Notes: generated by a model not told the origin, from the letters alone. A stretch of DNA of 64,000 nucleotides from an uncultured Tateyamaria sp. (GCF_947503385.1 NZ_CANNDO010000001.1:558001-622000); one strand, 5' to 3'; counted from the stretch's first letter, positions 52,593 through 61,684 are shown. Made by a program: numbers and translations.

Positions 52593-53656
52593 CAGGCCAC
52601 CAGGCTCCCGTCAGGAGCAAAGTAAAACGCCTTGCTCGGGTCCATGTAAAACGCGTGATCCTCGCCCACTTCATAGGGGTGCACGCCGTGGGCCAGCGAC
52701 ACCCAACCGTCATCGCCCATCTGGAAATGCGCGCTGGATTCCGACCCCGACAGCTCGGTCACCTGCACCACACCGTTCAGCACAACCGTGCCCGCGCCGC
52801 CCGGTACGGGGGTGACATGGTGGGGGCGGATCGCCACGGTGTATTCGCCATCCGCCAAACCCGCCGCCGCGCCCGTCACCTCCCAGCTTACGCCGGTGGC
52901 CAGACGCGCCTGCGTCCCCGATTTCACGACACGTGCCGCATTGATCGGTGGGTCGGAGAAGACACGCGCCGCCGTCAGCGTTGCAGGTGCCCGGTAAATC
53001 TGTGCCGTGGGGCCGAACTGTGTGACCACACCGTCATCCATCAGCGCGGTCTGCCCGCCCAACATCAGCGCCTCTTCCGGCTCGGAAGTGGCATAGACCA
53101 CAACCGCACCGCGGCCCGCAAACAATTCGGGCAACTGTTCCCGCAGTTCCTCGCGCAGCTTGTAATCCAAATTCGCCAGCGGCTCGTCCAGAAACACCGC
53201 CCGGCTTTCCTTGGCAATCGCGCGCGCCAACGCGCAGCGCTGCTGCTGCCCGCCGGACAACTCCTGTGGCCGCCGCAAAAGCATCGGCCCAAGCTGCAAG
53301 ATGTCCGCCGCTTCCTGAACGCGCCCTTCGATCTCGGATTTTGCCATGCCTGCAACCCGAAGCGGGGAGGCAATGTTGTCGAACACGGTCATATGGGGAT
53401 AATTCACGAAAAACTGGTGCACGAGGCTGATGTTGCGCTTTTGCGTCGACAGGCGCGATACGTCGTCGCCATCCATGATGATCTGACCCGATGCCAGCGG
53501 GTCCAGACCCGCCATCAGCTTGATCAGCGATGTCTTGCCCGCGCCGGTCTGGCCCAGCAGGACGTTAAAATGCCCCGTCTCCAGCTTTAGCGTTGTTGGC
53601 TTGATGTGCGTGATGCCGCGCACAGTCTTGGTGGCGTCAATCAAGTCGATGGACAT
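52592..53656 (-). CDS. Glycerol-type ABC ATPase GlpS
   Basis: The 354-residue ATPase has Walker A GQTGAGKTS near residue 36, signature LSGGQQQRCALARA, Walker B AVFLDEPLANLDYK and a TOBE-like C-terminal domain. It is the partner of GlpT in a heterodimer. REP-like palindromes and a strong hairpin separate it from glpV. Confidence 0.9.
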   Translation of the reverse strand: MSIDLIDATKTVRGITHIKPTTLKLETGHFNVLLGQTGAGKTSLIKLMAGLDPLASGQIIMDGDDVSRLSTQKRNISLVHQFFVNYPHMTVFDNIASPLRVAGMAKSEIEGRVQEAADILQLGPMLLRRPQELSGGQQQRCALARAIAKESRAVFLDEPLANLDYKLREELREQLPELFAGRGAVVVYATSEPEEALMLGGQTALMDDGVVTQFGPTAQIYRAPATLTAARVFSDPPINAARVVKSGTQARLATGVSWEVTGAAAGLADGEYTVAIRPHHVTPVPGGAGTVVLNGVVQVTELSGSESSAHFQMGDDGWVSLAHGVHPYEVGEDHAFYMDPSKAFYFAPDGSLVA

Positions 53657-53667
53657 ATGTTTGTTCC

Positions 53668-53726
53668 CGTAAGCCGGGCTTCAGCCCGGCACCCCTTGTC
53701 GTTGCCGGGCTGAAGCCCGGCCTACG
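53668..53726. repeat. Inverted pair of REP-like palindromes
   Basis: Two copies of GCCGGGC-TTCA/TGAA-GCCCGGC stand in inverted order (53673-53690 and 53704-53721), with flanking CGTA and TACG. They match the element at 38473. They lie between glpV and glpS. Confidence 0.55.
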
Positions 53727-53729
53727 TCA

Positions 53730-53756
53730 GCGGCCCCCACAAGGTGCAGGGGCCGC
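53730..53756 (-). promoter_or_regulatory. Strong hairpin after glpV
   Basis: An eight-base-pair stem (GCGGCCCC with its complement) with a loop of about 11 bases stands 8 bases after the glpV stop. It resembles the hairpin after nrtA and probably raises binding-protein yield. Confidence 0.5.
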
Positions 53757-53764
53757 CAAAGCGC

Positions 53765-55498
53765 TTACTGGTTCCAGCGGGCCACAAGGTCGTCGTAGTT
53801 GACGGTCTCACCTTGGGGCTTTTCGTTGTCCAGTTTGGGCTTGGCGCCGCCATTGGCGAACCACCACTCGGCGTCACGCTCTTCGTTCAGGCGCGGGCCG
53901 CAGCCGCCATAGACACCAGCCGCTTCATCAGCCTGCTGCATCCGGGCCATGGTGATGTCCATCTCTTCGGCCAGACGGTCCATCGCCTGTTGCGGAGTGA
54001 ACGCACCCGAGTTCACGTCACCGATCTGCTGCCACCAGATTTGCGCCAGCTTGGGGTAGTCCGGTACGTTGATACCCGTGGGCGACCAACGCACGCGGTC
54101 AGGCGAGCGGTAGAACTCGACCAGACCACCCAGTTTGGGGGCACGTTCGGTGAACGACTCGTGGTTGACGGAACTGTCGCGGATAAAGGTCAGACCCACA
54201 TGGGACTTCTTCACATCGACGGTCTTGGAGGTGACGAACTGCGCATAAAGCCACGCGGCCTGTGCACGATCCGACGGCGTGGATTTCAGGAACGTCCACG
54301 ATCCCACATCCTGATAGCCAACCTTCTGGCCTTCGGTCCAATAGGGACCATGCGGGCTGGGTGCCATCCGCCAAAGCGGGTTGCCGTCGCCGTCCACGGT
54401 GTTGTTGCCCTCGGACTGCGGTTTCACCATGTCTGCGGTGAACGCTGTGTACCAGAAAATCTGCTGGGCCACGTTGCCTTGGCTCAGGGCTGGCAGCGAC
54501 TGGTAAAAGTCGAACGACGCCGCGCCCGGAGGGGCGTATTGGCGCAGCCATTCGTCCCATTTGCGGATCGCATAGACCGCCGCGGGACCGTTGGCACCAC
54601 CACCACGGGTCACGGATGCGCCCGCCGGGTTGCACGAACCGGCTTCCATGCGGATGCCCCATTCGTCGATCGGCACACCGTTGGGCTCACCCACCGAACC
54701 GGCACCGGCCATCGACAGCCACGCATCCGTCATGCGCCAGCCCAGATCGGGCGCGCGCTTGCCGTAATCCATGTGGCCATAGATCGTGGTGCCGTCGATT
54801 TCCTTGACGTCTTCGCTGAAGAATTCCGCGATGTCCTCATAGGCCGACCAATTCACCGGCACGCCGAGGTCATAGCCATATTTGGCCTTGAACGCCTCTT
54901 GCAGGTCTTCGCGGTCGAACCAGTCCTTGCGGAACCAGTACAGGTTCGCAAACTGCTGGTCGGGCAACTGGTACAGGTTGCCATCCGGGCCGGTCGTGAA
55001 CTGGATGCCCATAAAGTCTTCGAGGTCCAGCGTCGGCGATGTCGTCGCCGACCAGTCACCCGCCATCTGTTCGGTCAGGTTATAGGCCAGTTGCAGGCGC
55101 GAATGCGTGCCGATCAGATCGGAGTCGTTGACGTAGCCGTCATAAAGGTTCCGCTGGGTCTGCATCTGCGTTTGAACGGCCTGCACCACCTCACCCTCGC
55201 CGAGGATCTGGTGGTTCACCTTGATGCCGGTGATCTCTTCGAACGCTTTGGTCAGCACTTCGGATTCGTAACCGTGTGTCGGAATGCCTTCGGACAGGAC
55301 GTTGATTTCCATCCCCGAGAACGGCTCAGCCGCCTGAATGAACCACTGCAGTTCGGACAGTTGTTCGTCCTTGGACAATGTGGACGGTTGGAATTCCTGA
55401 TCAATCCATTTTTGGGCTGCGGCCTCGTCGGCAAAAGCAGTCCCTGTCCCCGCGACGATGGCACAAATGGCCGTCGCGGAGATAAGATACTTGCGCAT
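53765..55498 (-). CDS. Glycerol-type ABC solute-binding protein GlpV
   Basis: The 577-residue precursor has a Sec signal (ending about residue 23, AFA). A large extracellular solute-binding domain follows, with NGVPIDEWGIRMEAGSCNPAGASVTRGGG and SPHGPYWTEGQKVGYQDVG. It is the first gene of the glpV-S-T-P-Q-U set. In rhizobia this set imports glycerol. The ATG at 55498 has a GGAGG site. Confidence 0.88.
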   Translation of the reverse strand: MRKYLISATAICAIVAGTGTAFADEAAAQKWIDQEFQPSTLSKDEQLSELQWFIQAAEPFSGMEINVLSEGIPTHGYESEVLTKAFEEITGIKVNHQILGEGEVVQAVQTQMQTQRNLYDGYVNDSDLIGTHSRLQLAYNLTEQMAGDWSATTSPTLDLEDFMGIQFTTGPDGNLYQLPDQQFANLYWFRKDWFDREDLQEAFKAKYGYDLGVPVNWSAYEDIAEFFSEDVKEIDGTTIYGHMDYGKRAPDLGWRMTDAWLSMAGAGSVGEPNGVPIDEWGIRMEAGSCNPAGASVTRGGGANGPAAVYAIRKWDEWLRQYAPPGAASFDFYQSLPALSQGNVAQQIFWYTAFTADMVKPQSEGNNTVDGDGNPLWRMAPSPHGPYWTEGQKVGYQDVGSWTFLKSTPSDRAQAAWLYAQFVTSKTVDVKKSHVGLTFIRDSSVNHESFTERAPKLGGLVEFYRSPDRVRWSPTGINVPDYPKLAQIWWQQIGDVNSGAFTPQQAMDRLAEEMDITMARMQQADEAAGVYGGCGPRLNEERDAEWWFANGGAKPKLDNEKPQGETVNYDDLVARWNQ

Positions 55499-55948
55499 CT
55501 CTTCTCCTCCCAATTTTATTGCAAGCTGGAACATGCCAGCTGGCGCAACCGTATGCTCCGGCATCCGAAACTGTCAAACTAAAATTTTAGTAGAAGTGTT
55601 GCGGTTCGGGTTTCGGGTACGTTTGCGGGTCGCAACAGGGGCCCGCAGCGGGGTTTGACGTCAGGCGGTTGGGGCGGGCTTGATGCGTGGGCGTTTTTGG
55701 TGCTGTTGCCAGATTGCGCAGCCGGGCTGTTTTGGTGCCAAATCCTAACGGACGGTAAATTCACCTCTGTAACCCATTGATTTTATTCAGGCGTGACAAT
55801 GTCCCAGCATGGGACACCCGCATTTTCCCGCCCATGCGTTACCGTACAAATTATTTCAAACTAGCAAACAATCGCCGCTGAATTGACATCTTTGTCCACC
55901 ATCCTGACGACACATAGACCTCCAAAATAAACCAAGTGAGCAGTTAAA
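55499..55948. other. Divergent gap between glpV and the small lipoprotein
   Basis: The gap holds the promoters of two divergent genes and copy B of the 52-base intergenic element. I see no gene of credible length and no clear glpR-type operator. Confidence 0.5.
55766..55817. repeat. 52-base intergenic element, copy B
   Basis: It has the same 20-base core as copy A, the same 15-base spacing and the palindrome TGTCCC-N5-GGGACA. The left flank AAATCCTAA is also shared. It lies about 130 bases before the small lipoprotein gene. Confidence 0.55.
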
Positions 55949-56128
55949 ATGAAACGTATGGTCCTTATCAGTATTCTCGCCGGCGCCTCTCTCGTCGCGG
56001 CCTGTGGCGGGGAAGGTCAGGATGTCAGCCGGAACCACGGCGGCTCTCTCGATTTTCGTGTGCCCGAGGCGGCGCAGCCCGGATATTTCTCGTCCCGGTC
56101 CTCCCTCGATCTTCTCTCCTTTGGCTAG
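55949..56128 (+). CDS. Small lipoprotein (59 residues)
   Basis: This short gene encodes a signal peptide with a lipobox (VAAC, Cys19) and a mature part of 41 residues rich in Gly and Ser. Ala at +2 of the leader and Gly after Cys suggest outer-membrane sorting. The function is unknown. It ends 3 bases inside the convergent arfB gene. A TTGACA-like box is near 55883. Confidence 0.6.
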   Translation: MKRMVLISILAGASLVAACGGEGQDVSRNHGGSLDFRVPEAAQPGYFSSRSSLDLLSFG

Positions 56129-56547
56129 TCGTCGGATTGAATGCGGCCCCGGAGCGCCTTGACCGCGCCTCGCTCTTTCTTGGCTTTCAGCCGCCGCTTT
56201 TTTGATCCTAACGTGGGCCGTGTCGCCACCCGGCGTTTCGGGGCGGCCAGTGCCTTGCGGATCAATTCCACCAGTCGGGCGCGCGCGATCTCTCTGTTGC
56301 GGGCCTGACTGCGCGTCTCATCACATTGCAGAATCAGCGCGCCATCATTCGTCCAGCGCCGCCCCGCGAGCCGCTTGAGGCGCGCCTTGACAGCGGGGGT
56401 GAGCGCTGGCGAGCGTTCGGCCTCGAACCGCAATTCCACTGCCGTCGCGACCTTGTTCACGTTCTGCCCGCCCGGTCCGGACGCGCGGACAAAACTTTCG
56501 CTCAATTCCCAATCCTGAATGGTGATGGCGTCGTTAATCACAAGCAT
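56125..56547 (-). CDS. arfB: Ribosome-rescue peptidyl-tRNA hydrolase ArfB
   Basis: ArfB frees stalled ribosomes. The 140-residue protein has the RF-1-like domain with the GGQ motif at residues 26-28 (SGPGGQNVNK). The basic C-terminal tail (KKRRLKAKKER) enters the empty mRNA channel. The longer open frame extends without match; the ATG at 56547 is used. Confidence 0.93.
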   Translation of the reverse strand: MLVINDAITIQDWELSESFVRASGPGGQNVNKVATAVELRFEAERSPALTPAVKARLKRLAGRRWTNDGALILQCDETRSQARNREIARARLVELIRKALAAPKRRVATRPTLGSKKRRLKAKKERGAVKALRGRIQSDD

Positions 56548-56626
56548 GGCGCATGATATGGGCGGAACAATCCCGAACGCCAGTGCGTTGACCGGCGTAA
56601 CTGTTTCTTTCGTGAAAGGAATGACA

Positions 56627-57016
56627 ATGCTGACGACCCCAAGCATCACTCAAGTGCAAACCAGCCGCCCCGATCTCTACGCTTTCCGCATCACAAGCGA
56701 GGTGTCCCGCGAAGATATGGAAGCCATGGCGGAACTGATGAACAACGCCTTTGACCGGCACGACGACAAGGTCGACATGCTGATGATCTTTGACCGCTAC
56801 GACGGTGCCGAAACCGGCGCCAGCTGGAGCTGGGAGGCGCTGAAGAGCCGGTTCAAATCCGTATCGAATGTGCGGCGCTACGTGGTTGTGGGCGTACCCG
56901 AACGCGCGCAGGAGCTGATCGAAACAATGAACGCCCTGATCCCGGTCGAGGCCGAAACCTTTGACACCGAAGCGTCTGCATGGCGCGCACTTGACGCCGA
57001 AGCCATCGCAGCCTGA
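56627..57016 (+). CDS. SpoIIAA/STAS-like domain protein
   Basis: The 129-residue protein resembles SpoIIAA-like (STAS-fold) proteins of unknown role, with DLYAFRITSEVSREDMEAMAELMNNAFDRHDDKVDMLMIFDRYDGAETGASWSWEALK and the ending RAQELIETMNALIP. The ATG at 56627 has AAGGA six bases before it; another ATG at 56621 overlaps it. A strong terminator follows. Confidence 0.8.
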   Translation: MLTTPSITQVQTSRPDLYAFRITSEVSREDMEAMAELMNNAFDRHDDKVDMLMIFDRYDGAETGASWSWEALKSRFKSVSNVRRYVVVGVPERAQELIETMNALIPVEAETFDTEASAWRALDAEAIAA

Positions 57017-57028
57017 CGCCGGCACGAA

Positions 57029-57057
57029 AAAGGGCCACTGGAAACCAGTGGCCCTTT
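57029..57057. terminator. Bidirectional intrinsic terminator
   Basis: A 13-base-pair stem (AAAGGGCCACTGG with its complement) closes a three-base loop, with A residues before and T residues after. It ends the STAS-like gene on the plus strand and could also stop transcription from the right. Confidence 0.8.
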
Positions 57058-57257
57058 CGAAAGTCATTCGGAGGCGGTGACGGTTAGGTCATCCGACCAA
57101 CGCAGTGCGGTCTGTGCCGCTCGGGGCTGCCCTAACGGACGTCCGCCTGCATTGTTCCGACACCTCTCTCCAATACCTTTCTCGACACTGGATCACCTCC
57201 TTCCGCTTTGTTGAACTCAAGGTGAGCGTCGCACAGCCACACCAAAAGTCAACGAAA

Positions 57258-57890
57258 TTACGCAGCTGCGCGGACCCGGCCCGTCACCCAGCGGAACGGT
57301 GCCAAAGCAATGAGCGCCAGCGACAGCTTTACGCCCCAATCCGCCACGCCCAGCGACACCCAAAGCGGCACCACCGGACCAACGCCCAGCAAGGGCAGCA
57401 TCTCACCGGCCCAGCTGACATCGTTGGATGGTTCGAGGAAGGTCAGCGCGCCCGAAAAAGCGATGGTAAAGAACAGGGCCGTGTCCACAGAGCTGCCGAT
57501 CAGGGTGGACACCAGTGGCGCTTTCCACCACGCACCCTCGCGCAGCGCGGAAAAGATGCCGACATCCAGCAGTTGCGCCGTCAGAAAGGCGAGGCCAGAG
57601 CCGATGGCGATACGGAATGTGACCGCAGGGTAGGTAAAGCCGTCCCCTTCCAGCATGATCTGCGTGCCCACAAGCGAGCAAAACACACCAACGATGAACC
57701 CGACAAAAACAACAGTTCGGGCGGGACCCGCGCCATAGACGCGGTTCATGATGTCAGTGACCAAAAAAGCGAGCGGATAGGTGAACGCCCCCCAAGTGAG
57801 CCAGTTGCCAAAGAGGAACTGAACCAGAACGTTCGAGGCCACCACGATGAGGGCCATAGCGATAATGCCGGGGAGATGTGCGCGTGTCAT
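57258..57890 (-). CDS. VUT-family transporter (probable queuosine-precursor importer)
   Basis: The 210-residue protein has about six membrane segments with the VUT-family pattern NWLTWGAFTYPLAFLVTDIMNRVYG and GSSVDTALFFTIAF. Relatives (YhhQ) import preQ0/preQ1 for queuosine. The ATG at 57890 is chosen; the upstream extension is unsupported. No clear preQ1 riboswitch is seen in front. Confidence 0.8.
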   Translation of the reverse strand: MTRAHLPGIIAMALIVVASNVLVQFLFGNWLTWGAFTYPLAFLVTDIMNRVYGAGPARTVVFVGFIVGVFCSLVGTQIMLEGDGFTYPAVTFRIAIGSGLAFLTAQLLDVGIFSALREGAWWKAPLVSTLIGSSVDTALFFTIAFSGALTFLEPSNDVSWAGEMLPLLGVGPVVPLWVSLGVADWGVKLSLALIALAPFRWVTGRVRAAA

Positions 57891-57952
57891 GTTTTGACCC
57901 GTTTTAACAAGGTTGCGGGGACTTGGCCGACCGGTTGGCCGACGCGCGGTGC

Positions 57953-58789
57953 TTAGTCGCAACCCGGATGCGCCGCAAGAGGGGGCGACAGCGAATATTC
58001 AACGATCTCGGTGCGCTGTACGCGCAGGAAATTGTTGTCCGACACCATGGTCAGACAGGTCTGACCGGCGTTGGTCGTCCACACAGCCAGCCCTTCGAGG
58101 TTATCGTGCAGGCCCGGCGGCGTGCGCAGCAAGGTTTCAACCGGGCCATCCGCCACCTCAGGATCAAAACGGCGGATGCGGGTGCGGAACCCCAGCGGCG
58201 TAAAGGCACGTTCCAGCACGTATAGCATTCCATCCGGGCCGATATCGGCCCCTGCCGGTAGGAAATGGGCGGTGCGTGGCAAGGTCCGCGCCACGTCCCA
58301 AGCGCCGTCGCGGAACCGGAACACCGGAAAGGGCAGCATCTTGTCCCCGGATCGTTCGGGGATGGTGTAAACCGTGCCGCCGGGCGTGGCGGCCAACGCT
58401 TCGAATGACCCGTTGTCGGTCAGGTGATTGAAAGCGGGCAGAACAGGCAGCATCTGGCCTGCGCCGTCGAAGACGCGGGCGGGGCCCTCGTAGCTGTAAA
58501 AGAGGTCCCTGCCCGACAACGCCAATCCTTCGCTATCCCGGTTCGGTGCAGGTTGGTCGCGCCGGGTGATGGCCGTTGTGCCATTGGCGCGGTCAAGGGT
58601 CAGATCAAAAGCCTGCCCCCGGTCTGACATCACCACAAAAGATGCGCCATCCGCCGTTTCAATCGCCGACAGACCACCAAAAGAGGGCAGCGCCGTTTGC
58701 AACGTGATCGACCGCACAAAGGTCAGCGCGTCGCCCGCAGCCGCCGCCCCGGCCCACAGCGCTACTGCGAGGCCAGCACAGCCGCGCAT
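57953..58789 (-). CDS. Secreted phytase-like esterase family protein
   Basis: The 278-residue protein has a signal peptide (ending about residue 19) and the beta-propeller-like sequence of the 'esterase-like activity of phytase' family (LPSFGGLSAIETADGASFVVMSDRG and SFEALAATPGGTVYTIPE). The catalytic role is unproven. Its start lies inside the end of mepA (28-base overlap). Confidence 0.75.
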   Translation of the reverse strand: MRGCAGLAVALWAGAAAAGDALTFVRSITLQTALPSFGGLSAIETADGASFVVMSDRGQAFDLTLDRANGTTAITRRDQPAPNRDSEGLALSGRDLFYSYEGPARVFDGAGQMLPVLPAFNHLTDNGSFEALAATPGGTVYTIPERSGDKMLPFPVFRFRDGAWDVARTLPRTAHFLPAGADIGPDGMLYVLERAFTPLGFRTRIRRFDPEVADGPVETLLRTPPGLHDNLEGLAVWTTNAGQTCLTMVSDNNFLRVQRTEIVEYSLSPPLAAHPGCD

Positions 58790-59682
58790 TGTTGCGGCAA
58801 GTCGCCCACGCGCAGTTCGCGGCGCGGCTTGGGCTTGGGTGCGTTCGGATCGGGCGGCGGCGGGTTCAGGATGTTGTTCACCCATTGCTGCGCATCGGCA
58901 CAGCCGTCGCCAGCGGGCGGCGGGTTCTGGTTCACACAGCCGCGCGTGCCGGGCGGGCAGCTCAGCCGCACGTGGAAGTGATAGTGGTGCCCCCACCACG
59001 GCCGCACTTTGCGCAACCATGCACGATCCCCTTTTTCGTCCTTGCACATCTGCACCTTGGCCCCCGGAAAGACAAAGATGCGGGCGGTGCGCTTGTCGCT
59101 GGCCGCCGCCTTGATGATCTCGTGATGCTGGCGCGTCCAGTTCGAATTCACATAGGCACCGCTGCTGCGTCTTGTAGAGATCGAACTGATGTTTTCGCGG
59201 TCGGCGGCACTTAATGTCAGGTTCCGCGCGGGCAGCATCCAGACATCCACGTCCAGCCCGATCTGGTGGCTGCGGTGGCCGGTCAACATCGGTCCGCCGC
59301 GCGGCTGGCTCATGTCACCCACATAAAGACCCGCCCAGCCCGGTTGCGCCGCTGCCGCCCGGCTCAGGTCCTGCACGAAATCCACCAGTTCGGGATGGCC
59401 CCAGTTGCGGTTCCGGCTCAGCCGCATGGCTTGCCATGTTGGCCCCGTCTCTGCGAGTTGCTGCGCGCCTGCAACGCATCCGCGGGCGTAACTGCCAAAG
59501 GCACCAGCGTTCTGCCGGGATGCGACACGCTTGCCGCCGAACTGCCCCTTGGCAAAGGCCTGTAGCGTGGCCGGGTCCACATCGGGCAGCGGCGCGCCAC
59601 TTATGTCCGTGTCAGCTCCGCCTGCGCAGGCGCAGAGCAGAAGTGTTGAAATCAGGGTAAAGGCACGTCGGATTTTGACCAT
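58762..59682 (-). CDS. mepA: Penicillin-insensitive murein endopeptidase MepA
   Basis: MepA cuts D-Ala-meso-DAP cross-links in peptidoglycan. The 306-residue secreted protein has a lipoprotein-type start (LLLCAC) and zinc ligands in GHRSHQIGLDVDVW and WWGHHYHFHVRLSCP, the LAS-family signature. It overlaps the UMF1 gene by 31 bases. Confidence 0.93.
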   Translation of the reverse strand: MVKIRRAFTLISTLLLCACAGGADTDISGAPLPDVDPATLQAFAKGQFGGKRVASRQNAGAFGSYARGCVAGAQQLAETGPTWQAMRLSRNRNWGHPELVDFVQDLSRAAAAQPGWAGLYVGDMSQPRGGPMLTGHRSHQIGLDVDVWMLPARNLTLSAADRENISSISTRRSSGAYVNSNWTRQHHEIIKAAASDKRTARIFVFPGAKVQMCKDEKGDRAWLRKVRPWWGHHYHFHVRLSCPPGTRGCVNQNPPPAGDGCADAQQWVNNILNPPPPDPNAPKPKPRRELRVGDLPQQCAAVLASQ

Positions 59683-61049
59683 TGGGCGTGGTCTCCTTCG
59701 GGGTTTACGTATCGCAACAGGAACAGGCCAGCGACAAACAGGAGTATGACCGGAATATACCCGAATTGTGCATTGCCTGTCAGCGTCGATACAAGCGCAA
59801 TCAGAGCCGGGGCCAGAAATGCCGTCGCTTTTCCGGACAGCGCAAAAAGGCCAAACGCTTCTGTGGGCCGTTCGGGATGGGTGTGGCGCACCATCATGGA
59901 CCGGGACGCAGCATAGATCGCGCCGCCCGCTCCGCCGATGGCGGCCCCGCAGACGTAGAACACGATATCCGGCAGCGACGATCCTTCAGACAGGATGATC
60001 AGGCCAAAGATGCTTTCCCGCGACATACCGACAATCACGACACACACTGCGATCAGGATATAGCAACAGACCTTGATCACCGGCTTTGGTCCGATCCGGC
60101 TGTCAAAGATGCCGCCGATCTGTGTGGCCACCGCCGCGGTGATGGCACCGACGATGCCAAACACACCGATCTGGATGATCGACCAACCCAGCACCAGCGT
60201 CGCATAGACGCCACCGGCAGAATAAAGCGCATTCAGCGCGTCCCGGTAAAACATCGAAGAGATGAGAAAGTTCAGCAGGGACCGCCGCCCCAACGCGCCC
60301 TTGAGCGATTGTTTGAGATCCGCCATGGCATCGCTGATGCCACCCGTGCGATTGGCCTGTCGCGGTTCGCGCACCCACAGGAAAAACGGGACCATAAACA
60401 GGATGAACCACAGTGCGATGAACGGTCCCACGGACCGCGTGCCCTCGCGCGCCTCCGGATCAAGTCCAAAAAGCGGGTCCAACCCGGCAAGCGTCTTGCC
60501 ACTGTCATTTTCGGCCAAAAGCAGAAGCATAATGAACAGCGACAGCACCCCACCCCAGTAACCGAGTGCTGCGCCGTTGCCCGAGATTTTGCCGATCTCG
60601 TCCTTGTCCCCGAGAGAGGGCAGAATGGCGTTCACAAAGATCAACAGAAACTCTGCCCCGATCAGTGCCACGTTGAAGGCAATCAGCACCATGAACAGGG
60701 TCGATCCGTCCGGATATGTGAACCAGAGCGCTCCGACCATTGCGACATAAAGCAGGGAAAACGCCCAAATCCACGGCATTCGTCGCCCGGTGCTGTCGGC
60801 GTAGGCTCCGACCAATGGCGCCGTAAAGGCGATCATCATGCCCGCAATCGTATTGGCCCAGAACCACAACGCTTGGCTGGCAGCGCGCGCGCCGTCGGGG
60901 TCGTCAATCTGTGTCTCGTAATAGCCCAGTGAGACCGCCGCAAAATACGGCCCGAACACGAATGTCAGCCCAAGCGTATAAAATGGCTGCGTGGCCCAAT
61001 CGAAGGCCATCCAGCCCCATATGCGCCTTTTCAGAGAAACGTCTGCCAC
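59652..61049 (-). CDS. UMF1-type major-facilitator permease
   Basis: The 465-residue protein has about 12 membrane segments and the UMF1 start KRRIWGWMAFDWATQPFYTLGLTFVFGPYF. The substrate is unknown. A GTG at 61049 is chosen because it follows a GGGGTGGG sequence; an ATG at 61103 would place a hairpin (61058-61077) in the coding part. It overlaps mepA. Confidence 0.8.
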   Translation of the reverse strand: MADVSLKRRIWGWMAFDWATQPFYTLGLTFVFGPYFAAVSLGYYETQIDDPDGARAASQALWFWANTIAGMMIAFTAPLVGAYADSTGRRMPWIWAFSLLYVAMVGALWFTYPDGSTLFMVLIAFNVALIGAEFLLIFVNAILPSLGDKDEIGKISGNGAALGYWGGVLSLFIMLLLLAENDSGKTLAGLDPLFGLDPEAREGTRSVGPFIALWFILFMVPFFLWVREPRQANRTGGISDAMADLKQSLKGALGRRSLLNFLISSMFYRDALNALYSAGGVYATLVLGWSIIQIGVFGIVGAITAAVATQIGGIFDSRIGPKPVIKVCCYILIAVCVVIVGMSRESIFGLIILSEGSSLPDIVFYVCGAAIGGAGGAIYAASRSMMVRHTHPERPTEAFGLFALSGKATAFLAPALIALVSTLTGNAQFGYIPVILLFVAGLFLLRYVNPEGDHAQWSKSDVPLP

Positions 61050-61057
61050 TGGTCCCA

Positions 61058-61077
61058 CCCCAATTTTATCATTGGGG
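61058..61077 (-). promoter_or_regulatory. Hairpin at the UMF1 ribosome site
   Basis: CCCCAAT/ATTGGGG with a six-base loop ends 9 bases before the GTG start. The 3' arm includes part of the ribosome site, so it could limit translation. It has no T-run, so it is a weak terminator candidate for the thioesterase gene. Confidence 0.35.
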
Positions 61078-61117
61078 CGAGCAAAGCAGGCAGCAGCCTG
61101 CAAGGCAAGTGCCGCGT

Positions 61118-61684
61118 TCAGGCGGCGTCAGACAACGTGCGTGCGGGTGTGTCCTGCATCGGAGGCCAGGGTCGCTGTGCTTCGGCCTTGATCCACGCGG
61201 CAATCCAGTCGGGCATGGGTGGCGAGGTTGCATCCTCTCCCATTGCCGTCAGCACCCGGTCCGGCGTCACGATCCCGTTTTTGTCCGTCACCGCAGAGCG
61301 GTAGAGCACATGGCTTGCGCATTCGCCGTTCGCCTTCCACATGGACTGTTCGATATAGGTGAACTTGTCGTCCCAACAGACCGCGCGGCTGCGCATCTCG
61401 AACCGTTCAAAGGCGTGCATCCGGCGGCGATACCGGACGGATGACCCGGCCATGGTCAGGCCCCAGCGTTCGCGCTTGAGCACTTCGATCAGGCCCACGC
61501 GCGCGCCCATACCCAGCCGCCCAAGGTCATAAAGCGTCAGCGCCCTGCCATTGTTCAGTTCAAGAAACCCGTCCAAATCCCACGGCAACACTATGTGCTG
61601 CGTGACGTGCAGATCCGTCAGGCCAATCGGCGCCTGACGCCGGGCCACCAGCATCTCTTTGATCAAGCGGACGAACGGGAACAT
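61118..61684 (-). CDS. Acyl-CoA thioesterase-like protein (hot-dog fold)
   Basis: The 188-residue protein has a 4-hydroxybenzoyl-CoA thioesterase-like pattern (LPWDLDGFLELNNGRALTLYDLGRLGMGARVGL, then GSSVRYRRRMHAFERFEMRSR). The ATG at 61684 has GGAG before it. The substrate is unknown. Confidence 0.75.
   Translation of the reverse strand: MFPFVRLIKEMLVARRQAPIGLTDLHVTQHIVLPWDLDGFLELNNGRALTLYDLGRLGMGARVGLIEVLKRERWGLTMAGSSVRYRRRMHAFERFEMRSRAVCWDDKFTYIEQSMWKANGECASHVLYRSAVTDKNGIVTPDRVLTAMGEDATSPPMPDWIAAWIKAEAQRPWPPMQDTPARTLSDAA

Noticed and set aside
53744-55582. A 612-residue open frame on the plus strand opposite glpV
   Set aside because: It is fully antisense to a well-supported binding-protein gene and has no domain pattern or signal; long shadow frames are common in GC-rich DNA.
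57891-57952. Possible preQ1 riboswitch before the VUT transporter
   Set aside because: The gap is short, and I cannot identify the conserved stem-loop and A-rich tail of a preQ1 class with confidence.
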